A stretch of DNA of 64,000 nucleotides from Mycobacterium heckeshornense (GCF_016592155.1 NZ_AP024237.1:3596001-3660000); one strand, 5' to 3'. Counted from the stretch's first letter, positions 1-10,473 are shown. The notes: generated by a model from the letters alone, not told the origin. Program-made: numbers and translations.

Positions 1-10
1 TGTTACCGTC

Positions 11-1126
11 GTGCATGTGCTGTTCAGCCGTGTGCGACCCGGCGTTCTGCCGGCCGCGGTGGCAACAGCGATTTTCGTGACGCTGTGCTCCGGTTGCAAA
101 CCCGCGCCGCTCGGCGGCCAGCGCCCGTCGCCGACCCGATCGGTGATCACCAGCACCACCACCATCGCCGGTGCCGGCGTCCTGGGGAATCAGCGTCGTC
201 CCGATGAATCGTGCGCGCCGCAACCGGCGCCGGTGGACCCGGGTCCGCCGACCCGCTCGGCACCCAACGCCGCCGGCGTGAGCCCCGCTGCGGCCGAGGT
301 CCGCGCCGAACCGCAACGTATCGTGGTGCTCTCCGGTGACCAGCTCGACGCCTTGTGCGCGCTGGGATTGCAGTCTCGGATCGTGGCCGCCGCGTTACCG
401 GACGACTCGTCGGGCCAGCCCTCCTACCTGGGCACGGTCATACACCGGTTGCCCGGTGTGGGCACCCGCAGCGCTCCCGACGTGCCGGCCATCGCGGCGG
501 CCAAACCGGATCTGATCCTGGGCTCGATAGCCTTAACGCCCCATTTGTACCCGGCCCTGGCGGCGATTGCGCCGACCGTCTTCACTGGCGCGCCCGGGGC
601 CGCCTGGGAAGATAACCTGCGCCGCGTGGGCGCCGCCACGGCGCGCGCCGGCGCCGCGGATAAGATCGTCAACGATTTCACCGCTGATGCCGCGCAAGCC
701 GGCGCCGCACATGATGCCAGCCACTACCAAGCGTCGATCGTCCAGCTGACCACCAACACGGTGCGGGTTTTCGGCGCCCACAACTTCCCGGCCAGCGTGC
801 TCACCGCAGTCGGCGTCGACCGGCCGGCCTCGCAGCGATTCACCGATAAGCCATATGTCGAAATCGGCGCCAGCGATACCGATCTTGCGGGCACACCGGA
901 TTTTTCGGCGGCCGACGCCGACATCGTCTACGTGTCGTTCACGTCGCCGGCCGCCAAAGACCGCGCCCCGGCCGTGTTCGACAGCAACGCGTGGCGCAAG
1001 CTGTCCGCCAACCGGGACAACCGGGTGTTCGTGGTCAACAACGAGGTATGGCAGACCGGGCAGGGCGTGGTCGCGGCCCGCGGCATCGTCGACGACTTGC
1101 GCTGGGTCAACGCCCCGATCAACTGA
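11..1126 (+). CDS. fecB: FecB-like iron-siderophore binding lipoprotein
   Basis: Periplasmic solute-binding protein of the iron-siderophore ABC uptake type, expected to be lipid-anchored outside the cytoplasmic membrane. The N-terminus has a hydrophobic stretch ending in a lipobox (LCSGC, Cys near residue 29), then a Pro/Thr-rich linker and a bilobal binding domain from about residue 100 (RIVVLSGDQLDALCALG) to the end. The C-terminal half resembles the mycobacterial FecB (Rv3044) closely, including the terminal WVNAPIN-like ending. The GTG start at 11 lies against the window edge, so an upstream start cannot be excluded. Its neighbour adhC follows in the same orientation after about 120 bases, as in H37Rv. 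The assignment is by recognised family sequence; the ligand (iron carboxymycobactin or haem) is inference. Confidence 0.9.
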   Translation: MHVLFSRVRPGVLPAAVATAIFVTLCSGCKPAPLGGQRPSPTRSVITSTTTIAGAGVLGNQRRPDESCAPQPAPVDPGPPTRSAPNAAGVSPAAAEVRAEPQRIVVLSGDQLDALCALGLQSRIVAAALPDDSSGQPSYLGTVIHRLPGVGTRSAPDVPAIAAAKPDLILGSIALTPHLYPALAAIAPTVFTGAPGAAWEDNLRRVGAATARAGAADKIVNDFTADAAQAGAAHDASHYQASIVQLTTNTVRVFGAHNFPASVLTAVGVDRPASQRFTDKPYVEIGASDTDLAGTPDFSAADADIVYVSFTSPAAKDRAPAVFDSNAWRKLSANRDNRVFVVNNEVWQTGQGVVAARGIVDDLRWVNAPIN

Positions 1127-1244
1127 CGACGACGCTATCTCCCGTCATGCTCGCCGCGCCAACCCAAATACATAGAGTGCCTATGCTAATCTGGTGGTGT
1201 TCCCCCAATATCCGGATGCTTTAAATACACCCACGAGGTTTGCC

Positions 1245-2285
1245 ATGAGCACAGTTTCTGCGTATGCGGCCACGTCGGCCAGCGAACCGCTGACGAAAAC
1301 CACCATCACTCGCCGCGACCCGGGTCCCCACGACGCGGTGATCGACATCAAGTTCTGCGGCATCTGCCACTCAGATATCCACACCGCCAAAGCCGAATGG
1401 GGCCAACCGAATTACCCCGTCGTCCCGGGTCATGAAATCGCCGGCGTGGTGAGCGCCATCGGTTCTGATGTCACCAAGTACAAGGTCGGCGACCGCGTCG
1501 GCGTGGGTTGCTTTGTGGACTCCTGCCGCGAGTGCAGCAGCTGCCTTGCCGGCGTGGAGCAGTATTGCAAGGCGGGGATGACAACGACCTACAACGGCGT
1601 CGGCCGAGACGGCCAGCCGACCTACGGCGGATACAGCCAGGCGATCGTCGTCGACGAGAACTATGTCTTGCGCATCCCCGACGCGCTGCCGCTGGATGCG
1701 GCCGCACCGCTGATGTGCGCGGGCATCACGCTGTACTCGCCGCTGCGACACTGGAATGCCCGGCCCGGCAAGCGGATTGCGGTGATCGGCTTGGGCGGGC
1801 TTGGCCACATGGGCGTCAAGCTGGGCAAGGCGATGGGCGCCGACGTGACGGTGCTGTCGCAGTCGCTGAAGAAGATGGAGGACGGGCTGCGCTTGGGCGC
1901 CGGCCACTACTACGCGACCTCGGATCGCGACACCTTCCGCAAGCTGCGCGGTAGCTTCGACCTGATCCTGAACACGGTTTCGGCGAACCTAGATCTCGGC
2001 CCGTACCTGAATCTGCTTGACGTCGATGGCACCCTGGTCGAATTGGGCATCCCCGAGCACCCGATGCCCGTACCGGCCTTTGCTCTGGTGCTGATGCGCC
2101 GCAGCATCGCCGGGTCGAACATCGGCGGCATCGAGGAAACGCAGGAGATGCTGAACTTCTGCGCCGAGCACGGTGTGCGGCCCGAAATCGAGGTCATCGA
2201 TGCCGACTACGTCAACGACGCCTACGAGCGCGTACTCGCTAGCGATGTGCGCTACCGCTTCGTCATCGACACCTCAACGCTGTAA
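1245..2285 (+). CDS. adhC: NADP-dependent zinc alcohol dehydrogenase AdhC
   Basis: Cytosolic medium-chain alcohol dehydrogenase of the cinnamyl-alcohol-dehydrogenase type, which interconverts alcohols and aldehydes with NADP(H). Visible features are catalytic zinc ligands in CGICHSD and GHE (near residues 40-65), the structural-zinc cluster [15 protein letters not shown] (about 95-110) and the Rossmann motif GLGGLGHMG (about 180). The ATG at 1245 is preferred over an upstream in-frame GTG at 1194 because an ACGAGG-like ribosome site lies just upstream and the protein then begins MSTVSAYAA, as in Rv3045. Length 346 residues matches the family. It follows fecB in the conserved mycobacterial order. 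Confidence 0.93.
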   Translation: MSTVSAYAATSASEPLTKTTITRRDPGPHDAVIDIKFCGICHSDIHTAKAEWGQPNYPVVPGHEIAGVVSAIGSDVTKYKVGDRVGVGCFVDSCRECSSCLAGVEQYCKAGMTTTYNGVGRDGQPTYGGYSQAIVVDENYVLRIPDALPLDAAAPLMCAGITLYSPLRHWNARPGKRIAVIGLGGLGHMGVKLGKAMGADVTVLSQSLKKMEDGLRLGAGHYYATSDRDTFRKLRGSFDLILNTVSANLDLGPYLNLLDVDGTLVELGIPEHPMPVPAFALVLMRRSIAGSNIGGIEETQEMLNFCAEHGVRPEIEVIDADYVNDAYERVLASDVRYRFVIDTSTL

Positions 2286-2301
2286 TTTGCCCCGTGCGGG
2301 C

Positions 2302-2317
2302 CCACCCCGTCGGGTGG
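2302..2317 (+). terminator. Possible terminator hairpin after adhC
   Basis: A perfect 6-bp inverted repeat, CCACCC and GGGTGG around a 4-base loop, starts 17 bases after the adhC stop codon. No T-tract follows, which is common for mycobacterial hairpin terminators but weakens the call. It could also serve the convergent gene ending at 2340. Confidence 0.35.
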
Positions 2318-2339
2318 ATCAAAGCCCCCACCGGTTGCT

Positions 2340-3107
2340 TTATTGTGCCATTACGGAAAACTCCAGCCATAGGTGCTTTTTGACCACACCCAAGTGAGCT
2401 AGCGTAACAACCATCAAGCTACCAAATGCGCCACCCGCAGATCCGGTGACCAGTGCAATCAACACCTGATATTGGTGCACTAATTCCCATCGCTGCAGAA
2501 TTAGCGCCGCCAACCCTTCATAGAGTCCTGCCAAAATAGCAAACGAGAAGAGAGGGAACTTGACTAACAATAGTCGTTGCGTGGTCGTGACCAATTGGAT
2601 GCCTAAACGGGATACCGCTTTAATTGTCAGCAAATAAGTTGCGCCTGTGACGATAAAAGCGCCTGCGACAGAAACGAAACCGCAAATCACGAGGTATTCT
2701 GCCCGCGAAAGCACCAGCAAGTAACCAATGCAAAATTGTATTAAAAAAATAACTGCCAGCAATAAGCCTCCCCACACCCCTGCGGTGAATGGCTGAAGCA
2801 TCCGCATAATGGCTGCGTTGTTGACGTCAACTTTTATTATGCGAAAAGCAATATAATTCAGGACTAAACAAATCACGACCGTCCCGATGAAGCCTATAGC
2901 GATCCCGTAGATCCCGACAAGGGTAGCGTTTTTGGCAAATGACGCGGACCACGAAGCGGCGTTCGCAGCGTGGCCGGTCGAAGCGATGCTCGACCCATTC
3001 TTAGAAAATAGCGGCACTAACGGAACCGTGATTCCCTCTAATAAGGCGAAAATCCAGACCAGATGCCACGAGACGTCGACAGTAACGTGTATATGCCGCT
3101 CCTGCAT
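2340..3107 (-). CDS. Hypothetical multi-pass membrane protein
   Basis: I do not recognise this gene. The product has about six hydrophobic segments (for example LVWIFALLEGITVPLVPLF near the start and VVICLVLNYIAF, GGLLLAVIFLIQFCIGYLLVL in the middle), so it should be a polytopic membrane protein of about 255 residues. No catalytic or transport motif is evident. The ATG at 3107 is chosen because the upstream in-frame extension to a GTG at 3185 is Arg-rich and unlike the rest. The coding region is visibly richer in A and T than fecB, adhC or nrdF2, which suggests acquisition from another source. It is convergent with adhC and appears inserted relative to the H37Rv order Rv3045-Rv3046c. Confidence 0.55.
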   Translation of the reverse strand: MQERHIHVTVDVSWHLVWIFALLEGITVPLVPLFSKNGSSIASTGHAANAASWSASFAKNATLVGIYGIAIGFIGTVVICLVLNYIAFRIIKVDVNNAAIMRMLQPFTAGVWGGLLLAVIFLIQFCIGYLLVLSRAEYLVICGFVSVAGAFIVTGATYLLTIKAVSRLGIQLVTTTQRLLLVKFPLFSFAILAGLYEGLAALILQRWELVHQYQVLIALVTGSAGGAFGSLMVVTLAHLGVVKKHLWLEFSVMAQ

Positions 3108-3512
3108 AAATCTGCGCGCCGTGTCGTGGGCCTCGCGCGCTCGCCCGAGGTCCGGCAGTTGCCGACGACACAACCTACGGAGCACGTCGCCCCAACCCGG
3201 CGCACGAGCAGGTCAACCAACGGCGCTCACGTCGGCGGCCGGTGAAGGTCGGCCCGCACTCCGCGGCGAGTCTTCGTCGTCCGCCAAGCATGAGAGCAAC
3301 CTATGCCTTGCCGAACCGGGAACGCACGAAGATTCGGTGTCGTCGGCCTCCGGCCAAGACCCAGGATGAGGCCCTTCCGGGGGGTCGCTGGAGTGTCGAA
3401 ACCGCACCGCGTTTCCAATCAGACAAATGTCAAAAACAGTGTCACCGCAAAGGTGACGGCGCTAGCATCCCTATTACGCACATGCACAACTACTAGCAAG
3501 GAAGGCAAGCCG
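3108..3512. other. Non-coding stretch before small lipoprotein gene
   Basis: No convincing gene is seen; the short reading frames here are Arg-rich and overlap one another. Near its right end lies an inverted repeat (3441-3457) described separately, followed by an A/T-richer segment that probably carries the promoter of the small lipoprotein gene. Confidence 0.5.
3441..3457. promoter_or_regulatory. Inverted repeat, possible operator
   Basis: GTCACC and GGTGAC form a perfect 6-bp inverted repeat separated by GCAAA, about 55 bases upstream of the small lipoprotein start. The position fits an operator or promoter element. No regulator can be assigned from the sequence. Confidence 0.4.
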
Positions 3513-3641
3513 ATGACGAGCATTGTGAACGCGCTGAAAGCTGTCGCATTGGCTGCAACGCTGACGGCTGTACTGCTGCTATCGTCGGGCTGTTTCATGG
3601 TCGTAACCGGTACCCCGCCAACGGCAGCTGCTCCTCTGTGA
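3513..3641 (+). CDS. Very small lipoprotein
   Basis: A 42-residue reading frame starting at ATG 3513 behind a good ribosome site (AAGGAAGG, 3499-3506). The sequence is a short charged N-terminus, a hydrophobic core (VALAATLTAVLLL) and a lipobox LSSGC, then only about 15 residues. This is the layout of a minimal secreted lipoprotein: after processing only a short lipidated peptide would remain. The longer frame-sharing start at 3303 lacks a ribosome site and adds Arg-rich sequence. No homologue is recognised and the role is unknown. Confidence 0.55.
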   Translation: MTSIVNALKAVALAATLTAVLLLSSGCFMVVTGTPPTAAAPL

Positions 3642-3747
3642 TGGCCAACCGCCGCCATCGCCGGTAACAGGCACCGACACGGACCCGCCGGCAATCGTTC
3701 ACCACCGCCAGCGGGCCGGGTGGCGACCGGGCCGGTGGCTTGCCCGC

Positions 3748-4113
3748 TCAGCCGGCCGCGGCCCGGCCCGCCACGTCGTCGTCGGCCGTGAGACGGCGGG
3801 GGTCGATACCCTGCAGCGGCCAGCCTGCGGCAGCGAGCGTGCCGGCGACGCGCCTGATGTTCTCCGGGCCCGCATCGTAGTGGGTCATGTCGGCGACGAA
3901 TTCCGCGACCACGTCGGCCTCGCCGGTGCCGTCGGCAAGCGCCGCCGATCCGGGCGTGGTGATTTTCTGTATCAGGCCGCGAACCTGGTCGTCGGTCAGG
4001 TCGGTGCTGCGCAACAACGTCAACAGCGGCACGCGATCAGGGCCGGGAACGCCGTCGGGGTAGCCGGCCCGTAGCCACTCCAACACCGAATTGAGAAACG
4101 ACTCGCTTGCCAT
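3748..4113 (-). CDS. DUF3349 family protein (Rv3046c-like)
   Basis: Small cytosolic helical protein of 121 residues belonging to the mycobacterial DUF3349 family, recognised from FLNSVLEWLRAGYPDGVPGPDRVPLL at the N-terminus and a second helical half ending in AAGWPLQGID. The ATG at 4113 gives the family-like start MASESFLNS; the longer frame to 4179 adds a Cys/Trp-rich segment not expected in the family. The gene lies between adhC and nrdF2 as Rv3046c does. Members are structurally characterised small helical proteins; no biochemical activity can be claimed. Confidence 0.8.
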   Translation of the reverse strand: MASESFLNSVLEWLRAGYPDGVPGPDRVPLLTLLRSTDLTDDQVRGLIQKITTPGSAALADGTGEADVVAEFVADMTHYDAGPENIRRVAGTLAAAGWPLQGIDPRRLTADDDVAGRAAAG

Positions 4114-4227
4114 ACCACCAGTGTTCCGGCAGCGGCCGCACCAGCGCCACTGTGCCGCTGTGTAATTGACGCAGTTCACACGTCCTTCACAGCCATAACG
4201 GCACGTTTCCGACTGGATCGCTTACGC

Positions 4228-5214
<987 letters not shown>

Positions 5215-5250
5215 TCACCAGGACGTTTTTCCGCTGTCCCCTAACGTCAA

Positions 5251-5266
5251 ACACTACCCCTGGTGG
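5251..5266. promoter_or_regulatory. NrdR-like box 1 upstream of nrdF2
   Basis: Sequence ACACTACCCCTGGTGG, an imperfect palindrome of the NrdR-box type (CACTA...TAGTG), centred about 56 bases upstream of the nrdF2 start. Twenty of 22 bases in the surrounding segment (5247-5268) also occur upstream of nrdH (10911-10932). NrdR is the known ATP-cone repressor of ribonucleotide reductase genes and normally binds paired boxes about three helical turns apart. Confidence 0.7.
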
Positions 5267-5283
5267 GTGACAACTCGCCGCAG

Positions 5284-5299
5284 CACAACACCTTGTGTC
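5284..5299. promoter_or_regulatory. NrdR-like box 2 upstream of nrdF2
   Basis: Sequence CACAACACCTTGTGTC, a palindromic box whose centre lies 33 bases from that of the first box. Paired boxes at this spacing are the usual NrdR operator layout. The assignment to NrdR is inference from motif form and gene context. Confidence 0.6.
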
Positions 5300-5321
5300 T
5301 GGGCGTGTCTTGGGCGTGCCG

Positions 5322-6866
5322 TCAGCGCCCGCGGTCGGCCGATACGGCCTGGCCCGCCCCGAAGAATTGGTACTCGGCGGGCTTGAGCGAGCGGGTGCCC
5401 ATCCAGTACTGCCAGGTGTAGCCGCCCCAGAGCACCCGGTTGTTGCCGTGCTCATCGAGGTACCAGCTGCTGCACCCGCCGGTGTTCCATACCGAGTGGC
5501 CCAGCTTGCGCTGCAGTTCAGCGTTGAACCGGTCCTGTGCGGCGCGGGTGGGAGCCAGCGCCTGCGCGCCGAGCCGGTCGCACGTCGCGATCGCCTCGGC
5601 GACGTAGTGGATCTGCGACTCGATCATGAACACCACCGAATTGTGGCCCAATCCAGTGTTGGGGCCCAGCAGGAAGAACAGGTTGGGCACGTCGGCGACG
5701 GTGATTCCGCGGTGGGCCGCCAGACCTTCTCGATTCCAACGGTCGACCAGGTCCTCGCCCTGGAGCCCTTTGAACTGGACGTACGTGTAGGAATCGGTGA
5801 CGTGAAAGCCGGTAGCGAACACGATCACGTCGACCGGGCGGTGGGTGCCGTCGGTGGTGACGATCCCGCCGGGCGTTATCCGCGCGATATGGTCGGTGAC
5901 CAGTTCGGTTTTCGGGTTGGCCACGGCCGGATAGTAGGTCGACGAGTTCAAAATCCGCTTGCAGCCGATTCGGTAGTTCGGGGTCAGCTTGCGGCGCAGC
6001 TCGCGGTCTTTGACCGCGCGACGGATGTTCCACTTGGCAAGCGCCTCAATAATTTTGAGGGTGTTCGGCCGCTTGGTCATGCCGTAGGCCAAGGCCTCCT
6101 GGCCCCAGTAGATGGTCATCCGCAGCGCCCACGCCAGACCGGGAACGGTTGTCAACGCGCGCCGTAACCACACCGGCAGTTCCTCGTTGGTGCGCGGCAC
6201 CACCCAGGGCGGGGTGCGTTGGTAGAGCTGCAATTGCCCGACCCGGTCAATGATCTCCGGCACGATCTGGATGGCGCTGGCGCCCGTGCCGATCACCGCG
6301 ACCCGCTTACCGGTGAGGTCCACGTCGTGATTCCACTCCGCGGAATGAAAAGCGGCGCCTCCGGCTGCCACGAATTCCTCACGTCCGTCGATGTCGGGAA
6401 TGGATGGGATGTGCAGCGCGCCCGCACCCGAAATCAGGAACTGCGCGATGTACTCGCGGCCGTCGTCGGTGAACACGTGCCAGCGGTACTCCTGCTCGTC
6501 CCAGTACCCGCGGTTGGCGAGAGAGTTGAACACGATGTAGCGGCGCAGCCCGTATTTGTCGGTGACGCCTTTGAGGTAGTCCCAGATCTCGTCCTGGTAG
6601 GAGAACAGGTGCTTCCAGTCACGCTTTGGTTCGAAGGAGAACGAGTACAAGTGCGACGGAATGTCGCAGGCACAGCCGGGATAGCTGTTGTCACGCCAGG
6701 TGCCGCCGATATCGTCAGCTTTCTCCAGGATGAGGAAGTCCACACCCTGCTTCTGCAGCGCGATGGCCATACCGAGGCCGGAGAACCCGGTACCGATGAT
6801 GAGCGCGCGGGTGTGCACCGGCGGCGCCTGCGTGGCGGGCTGTGGCATCGGCTCGGCAACAGTCAT
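5322..6866 (-). CDS. Baeyer-Villiger-type flavin monooxygenase (Rv3049c-like)
   Basis: FAD- and NADPH-dependent monooxygenase expected to oxidise ketones or similar carbonyl compounds in the cytosol. Features in order are an N-terminal FAD-binding GTGFSG (about residue 25), the GGTWRDNSYPGCACDIPSHLY segment typical of Baeyer-Villiger enzymes, a fingerprint-like AAFHSAEWNHD (about 170) and a second Rossmann motif for NADPH, IGTGASAIQ (about 190). ATG 6866 gives 514 residues starting MTVAEPMP; the frame to 6944 adds a non-conserved Arg-rich extension. The TetR gene just upstream (6995-7744) reads in the same direction and probably regulates it, as for Rv3050c-Rv3049c. Substrate unknown. Confidence 0.9.
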   Translation of the reverse strand: MTVAEPMPQPATQAPPVHTRALIIGTGFSGLGMAIALQKQGVDFLILEKADDIGGTWRDNSYPGCACDIPSHLYSFSFEPKRDWKHLFSYQDEIWDYLKGVTDKYGLRRYIVFNSLANRGYWDEQEYRWHVFTDDGREYIAQFLISGAGALHIPSIPDIDGREEFVAAGGAAFHSAEWNHDVDLTGKRVAVIGTGASAIQIVPEIIDRVGQLQLYQRTPPWVVPRTNEELPVWLRRALTTVPGLAWALRMTIYWGQEALAYGMTKRPNTLKIIEALAKWNIRRAVKDRELRRKLTPNYRIGCKRILNSSTYYPAVANPKTELVTDHIARITPGGIVTTDGTHRPVDVIVFATGFHVTDSYTYVQFKGLQGEDLVDRWNREGLAAHRGITVADVPNLFFLLGPNTGLGHNSVVFMIESQIHYVAEAIATCDRLGAQALAPTRAAQDRFNAELQRKLGHSVWNTGGCSSWYLDEHGNNRVLWGGYTWQYWMGTRSLKPAEYQFFGAGQAVSADRGR

Positions 6867-6994
6867 CGCGCATCGGTCTTTCTGTTCGGGATTCGCTGGC
6901 CGCCGGCACGTCGGCGCCCCCGCGGCACAAGTATCCAGTACCAAGGGTATCGGATAAGTGTTGTCGATCGCCGCGGCGATGTCAACGTCGCCGG

Positions 6995-7744
6995 TTAGCT
7001 GGCCGCGGAGCTGCGTGGCACCGCGTTGTGCAGCGGCAGGTCAGGGTCGTACTGAATGCCCAGCACCTCGGCCGTGCCGTTGATCACTCCCATCATGATG
7101 GTCGTCAGATGGGTGACGAACTCCTCGCGAGGCATCCGGCGCGGGCTGTCCGGGCTGGGGCCCAGCCACCAGTCGGTCGCCGACTCCGCCGACCCGAACG
7201 CGGCAAACGCAGCAAGCTCGATCGCGGCACGGTCGAGCTGCATTTCCCGCAGCTCGTTGTTGAACATCTCGGCCATCGCCAACGTGATCTCGCGGCCTTC
7301 GTTGAGGGTGCGTATGGTCGCCTCGGACTGTTCCGGGAAGCGGCCCTGGATGAAAAACCGCAACACATTGGGATGCTGGTCGACGAGGTTGACGTACTCT
7401 TCGACGCTGCGCCGGATCACCTCGCGCGCAGAGTTGGTGGAGAAGTCGATCGACGGGAAAATCGCCGCCCACAACATGTCGCGAAGGCGCTCGCCGATCG
7501 CCTGGAAGAGATCGGACTTGTCGGTGAAGTGCCGGTAGATTTTGGGCTTGGCGGTGCCGGCTTCCGCGGCGATCTCGCGGACGCTCACGTCGGGCCCTAA
7601 CCGGTCGATGGCCCGAAAGGCCGCTTCGACGATCTCGCCGCGCACTTTCTTGCGGTGTTCGCGCCAGCGTTCGCTGCGCGCGTCGACCTTCACGCCCGGC
7701 TTGGTGCCGGGGTGGGGTCGGGGGATTCTCACCACGTCACGCAC
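6995..7744 (-). CDS. TetR-family regulator (Rv3050c-like)
   Basis: TetR-family DNA-binding protein of about 249 residues. The helix-turn-helix is visible as ISVREIAAEAGTAKPKIYRHFTDKSDLF-type sequence in the N-terminal third (DVSVREIAAEAGTAKPKIY), followed by an all-helical ligand domain. The start is uncertain: GTG 7744 (MRDVVRIPRPHPG...) fits the basic N-terminal arm seen in Rv3050c, but GTG codons at 7735 and 7732 and an upstream in-frame ATG-equivalent at 7783 are possible. It lies upstream of and co-directional with the monooxygenase gene, suggesting local control of it. Confidence 0.88.
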   Translation of the reverse strand: MRDVVRIPRPHPGTKPGVKVDARSERWREHRKKVRGEIVEAAFRAIDRLGPDVSVREIAAEAGTAKPKIYRHFTDKSDLFQAIGERLRDMLWAAIFPSIDFSTNSAREVIRRSVEEYVNLVDQHPNVLRFFIQGRFPEQSEATIRTLNEGREITLAMAEMFNNELREMQLDRAAIELAAFAAFGSAESATDWWLGPSPDSPRRMPREEFVTHLTTIMMGVINGTAEVLGIQYDPDLPLHNAVPRSSAAS

Positions 7745-7801
7745 TTTACCGTGTCGCAGTCGCTGACCTGGGCAGACCGGCATTTACGCGCCGTTGATGT
7801 G

Positions 7802-7863
7802 CGCCGAGCGTGCAGTCAGGGCGAGAAATTAGCCCGTGGCGCGCCCTCAATGCACGCTCGGCG
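7802..7863. repeat. Strong 62-bp inverted repeat downstream of nrdE
   Basis: A 13-bp perfect inverted repeat (CGCCGAGCGTGCA at 7802-7814 and its complement at 7851-7863) encloses a second 6-bp repeat (AGGGCG at 7818-7823, CGCCCT at 7842-7847) and a loop containing AAATTAG. It begins 18 bases beyond the nrdE stop codon, so it could terminate nrdHIE transcription. It also looks like a mobile or interspersed palindromic unit; only one copy was noticed in this window. Confidence 0.65.
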
Positions 7864-7880
7864 AGCGGCGGCTAAGCCGT

Positions 7881-10049
7881 TCACAGCATGCAGGACACGC
7901 AGCCCTCGACCTCGGTGCCTTCCAGGGCCATCTGCCGCAGCCGGATGTAGTAGAGCGTCTTGATGCCCTTGCGCCAGGCGTAGATCTGGGCCTTGTTGAC
8001 GTCACGGGTGGTCGCGGTGTCCTTGAAGAACAGCGTCAGCGAAAGCCCCTGGTCCACGTGCTGGGTGGCCGCGGCGTAGGTGTCGATGATCTTCTCGTAG
8101 CCGATCTCGTAGGCGTCCTGGTAGTACTCCAGGTTGTCGTTAGTCATATACGGCGCGGGGTAGTAAACCCGGCCGATCTTGCCTTCCTTGCGGATCTCGA
8201 TCTTCGACACGATCGGGTGGATCGAGCTCGTCGAGTGGTTGATGTAGGAGATCGATCCGGTCGGCGGCACCGCCTGCAAGTTCTGGTTGTAGATGCCGTG
8301 CGCCTGCACCGACTGCTTCAGGCGCCGCCAGTCCTCCTGGGTGGGGATGCGGATGCCGGCGTCGGCGAAGAGTTGACGTACCTTGGGCGTCTTGGGTTCC
8401 CACACCTGGTCGGTGTACTTGTCGAAGAACTCCCCGGTCGCATACTTGGACCGCTCGAATCCCTTGAAATGCGTACCGCGTTCGATGGCGATCTTGTTCG
8501 AGGCGCGCAGCGCGTGGTAGAGCACCGTATAGAAATAGATATTGGTGAAGTCGATGCCCTCTTCGGACCCGTAGAAGATCCGTTCGCGGGCCAGGTAGCC
8601 GTGCAGGTTCATCTGCCCCAGCCCGATCGCGTGAGACTCGTTGTTGCCCTTCTCGATCGACGGCACCGACCAGATATGCGTCTGATCCGATACCGCAGTC
8701 AGCGCCCGGATCGCCACCTCGATGGTCTGCGCGAAATCGGGCGAGTCCATGGTCTTGGCGATGTTCAGCGACCCGAGATTGCATGAAATGTCTTTGCCTA
8801 CTTTGGCATACGACAAGTCAGCATTGAACTCAGACGGCGTGGACACCTGCAGGATCTCCGAGCACAGATTCGAGTGGGTGATCTTGCCCTCGATAGGGTT
8901 CGCCCGATTCACCGTGTCCTCGAACATGATGTACGGATAACCCGATTCGAACTGCAGCTCAGCGAGCGTCTGGAAGAACTCCCGCGCCTTGATCTTGGTC
9001 TTGCGGATCCGCGGATTGTCGAGCATCTCGTAGTACTTCTCTGTGACCGAGATGTCGGCGAACGGCAACCCATAGACCCGCTCCACGTCGTACGGCGAGA
9101 ACAGGTACATGTCGTCATTGCGCTTGGCCAACTCGAAGGTGATGTCGGGGATCACCACGCCGAGGCTCAGCGTCTTGATCCGGATTTTCTCGTCGGCATT
9201 TTCGCGCTTGGTGTCCAAGAAGCGGTAGATGTCGGGGTGATGGGCGTGCAGGTACACCGCGCCGGCGCCCTGACGCGCGCCTAGCTGGTTGGCGTAGGAA
9301 AACGAGTCCTCCAGCAGCTTCATGATCGGGATGACGCCCGAGCTCTGGTTCTCGATGTTCTTGATCGGCGCCCCGTGTTCACGAATGTTGCTCAGCAGCA
9401 ACGCGACTCCCCCACCCCGTTTCGAAAGCTGCAGCGCGGAGTTGATGGCGCGCCCGATCGATTCCATGTTGTCTTCGATGCGGAGCAAAAAGCAGCTCAC
9501 CGGCTCGCCGCGCTGCTTCTTGCCCGAGTTGAGGAACGTCGGCGTGGCCGGCTGGAACCGGCCGTCGATGATCTCATCGACGAGCTTCTCGGCCAGCGCG
9601 GTGTCACCGGCGGCCAGGGTCAGCGCGACCATGCACACCCGGTCCTCGAAACGCTCCAGATAGCGCTTCCCGTCGAAGGTTTTCAGCGTGTAGGAGGTGT
9701 AGTACTTGAACGCGCCAAGAAACGTCGAGAACCGGAACTTCTTGGCGTATGCACGGTCGAACAACGACTTAACGAACGCTCGCGAGTACTTCTCGAGCAC
9801 TTCCGGCTCGTAGTATTCCTGCTGGACGAGGTAGTCGAGTTTCTCGTCCAGGTCATGAAAGAACACCGTGTTCTGGTTGACGTGCTGCCGGAAAAACTGG
9901 TGCGCCGCCTGAATATCCTTGTCGAACTGGATCTTGCCGTCCGCGTCATACAGATTCAGCATCGCGTTGAGCGCGTGGTAGTCCGTTTCCCCGGGCAGCG
10001 CGTGCCCGCTGGACGTTACAGGCTCTGCAGCTGTGGCAGTTGGCGACAC
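7881..10049 (-). CDS. nrdE: Class Ib ribonucleotide reductase large subunit NrdE
   Basis: Catalytic alpha subunit that reduces ribonucleoside diphosphates to deoxyribonucleotides. Radical-site motifs visible are [15 protein letters not shown], the NxCxE site SNLCSEI, the loop sequence [30 protein letters not shown] in separate parts, [18 protein letters not shown], and the C-terminal shuttle cysteines CVSC that accept electrons from NrdH. Start GTG 10049 lies inside the 3' end of nrdI (34-base overlap), implying translational coupling; a later start is possible. Length 722 is normal. Cys1-type and Tyr-Tyr radical-transfer residues (TLYYIRLRQ) are present. Expression is expected from the nrdH promoter with its NrdR-like boxes. 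Confidence 0.95.
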   Translation of the reverse strand: MSPTATAAEPVTSSGHALPGETDYHALNAMLNLYDADGKIQFDKDIQAAHQFFRQHVNQNTVFFHDLDEKLDYLVQQEYYEPEVLEKYSRAFVKSLFDRAYAKKFRFSTFLGAFKYYTSYTLKTFDGKRYLERFEDRVCMVALTLAAGDTALAEKLVDEIIDGRFQPATPTFLNSGKKQRGEPVSCFLLRIEDNMESIGRAINSALQLSKRGGGVALLLSNIREHGAPIKNIENQSSGVIPIMKLLEDSFSYANQLGARQGAGAVYLHAHHPDIYRFLDTKRENADEKIRIKTLSLGVVIPDITFELAKRNDDMYLFSPYDVERVYGLPFADISVTEKYYEMLDNPRIRKTKIKAREFFQTLAELQFESGYPYIMFEDTVNRANPIEGKITHSNLCSEILQVSTPSEFNADLSYAKVGKDISCNLGSLNIAKTMDSPDFAQTIEVAIRALTAVSDQTHIWSVPSIEKGNNESHAIGLGQMNLHGYLARERIFYGSEEGIDFTNIYFYTVLYHALRASNKIAIERGTHFKGFERSKYATGEFFDKYTDQVWEPKTPKVRQLFADAGIRIPTQEDWRRLKQSVQAHGIYNQNLQAVPPTGSISYINHSTSSIHPIVSKIEIRKEGKIGRVYYPAPYMTNDNLEYYQDAYEIGYEKIIDTYAAATQHVDQGLSLTLFFKDTATTRDVNKAQIYAWRKGIKTLYYIRLRQMALEGTEVEGCVSCML

Positions 10050-10462
10050 GTCTCGTCCTTCCAGAAGTCAGCCAGGCCCGCGCGGACGGCTTGCACGTCC
10101 TCGTCGGTGCCCATCAGTTCGAATCGGTAGAGGTACGGAACGCCGCATTTGCGCGAGACCACCTCGCCCGCGTAGCAGAACTCCGCACCGAAGTTGGTGT
10201 TGCCCGCGGCGATCACGCCGCGCAGCAGCGCCCGGTTGTGTTCGTTGTTCAAGAATGCGATGACCTGCTTGGGCACATAGCCGCCGTCGTTGATGTTCGG
10301 GGTGGCCCGGCCGCCGCCGTAGGTCGGCAGCACCAAGACATACGGTTGATCCACCTCGATGCGCCGGTGCAGCGGTATCCGCGTGGCCGGAATACCCAGC
10401 TTCTCCACGAAGCGGTGGGTGTTCTCCGACACGCTGGAGAAATAGACCAAGCTGGACGACAC
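10016..10462 (-). CDS. nrdI: Flavodoxin-like NrdI
   Basis: Flavodoxin-like protein of 148 residues that supplies oxidant for assembly of the dimanganese-tyrosyl cofactor of NrdF. The FMN phosphate loop [12 protein letters not shown] lies at the N-terminus, followed by PTYGGG and the flavin-contacting [13 protein letters not shown]. The GTG at 10462 is selected because AAAGGAG (10469-10475) precedes it at good spacing; the longer open frame upstream is the shadow of nrdH. It lies between nrdH and nrdE in the standard class Ib operon. Confidence 0.93.
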   Translation of the reverse strand: MSSSLVYFSSVSENTHRFVEKLGIPATRIPLHRRIEVDQPYVLVLPTYGGGRATPNINDGGYVPKQVIAFLNNEHNRALLRGVIAAGNTNFGAEFCYAGEVVSRKCGVPYLYRFELMGTDEDVQAVRAGLADFWKDETCRQLPQLQSL

Positions 10463-10473
10463 CGCAATCTCCT

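Noticed and set aside
5295-6167. Rightward 290-residue frame opposite the monooxygenase
   Set aside because: No family features; it overlaps a complete Baeyer-Villiger-type gene.
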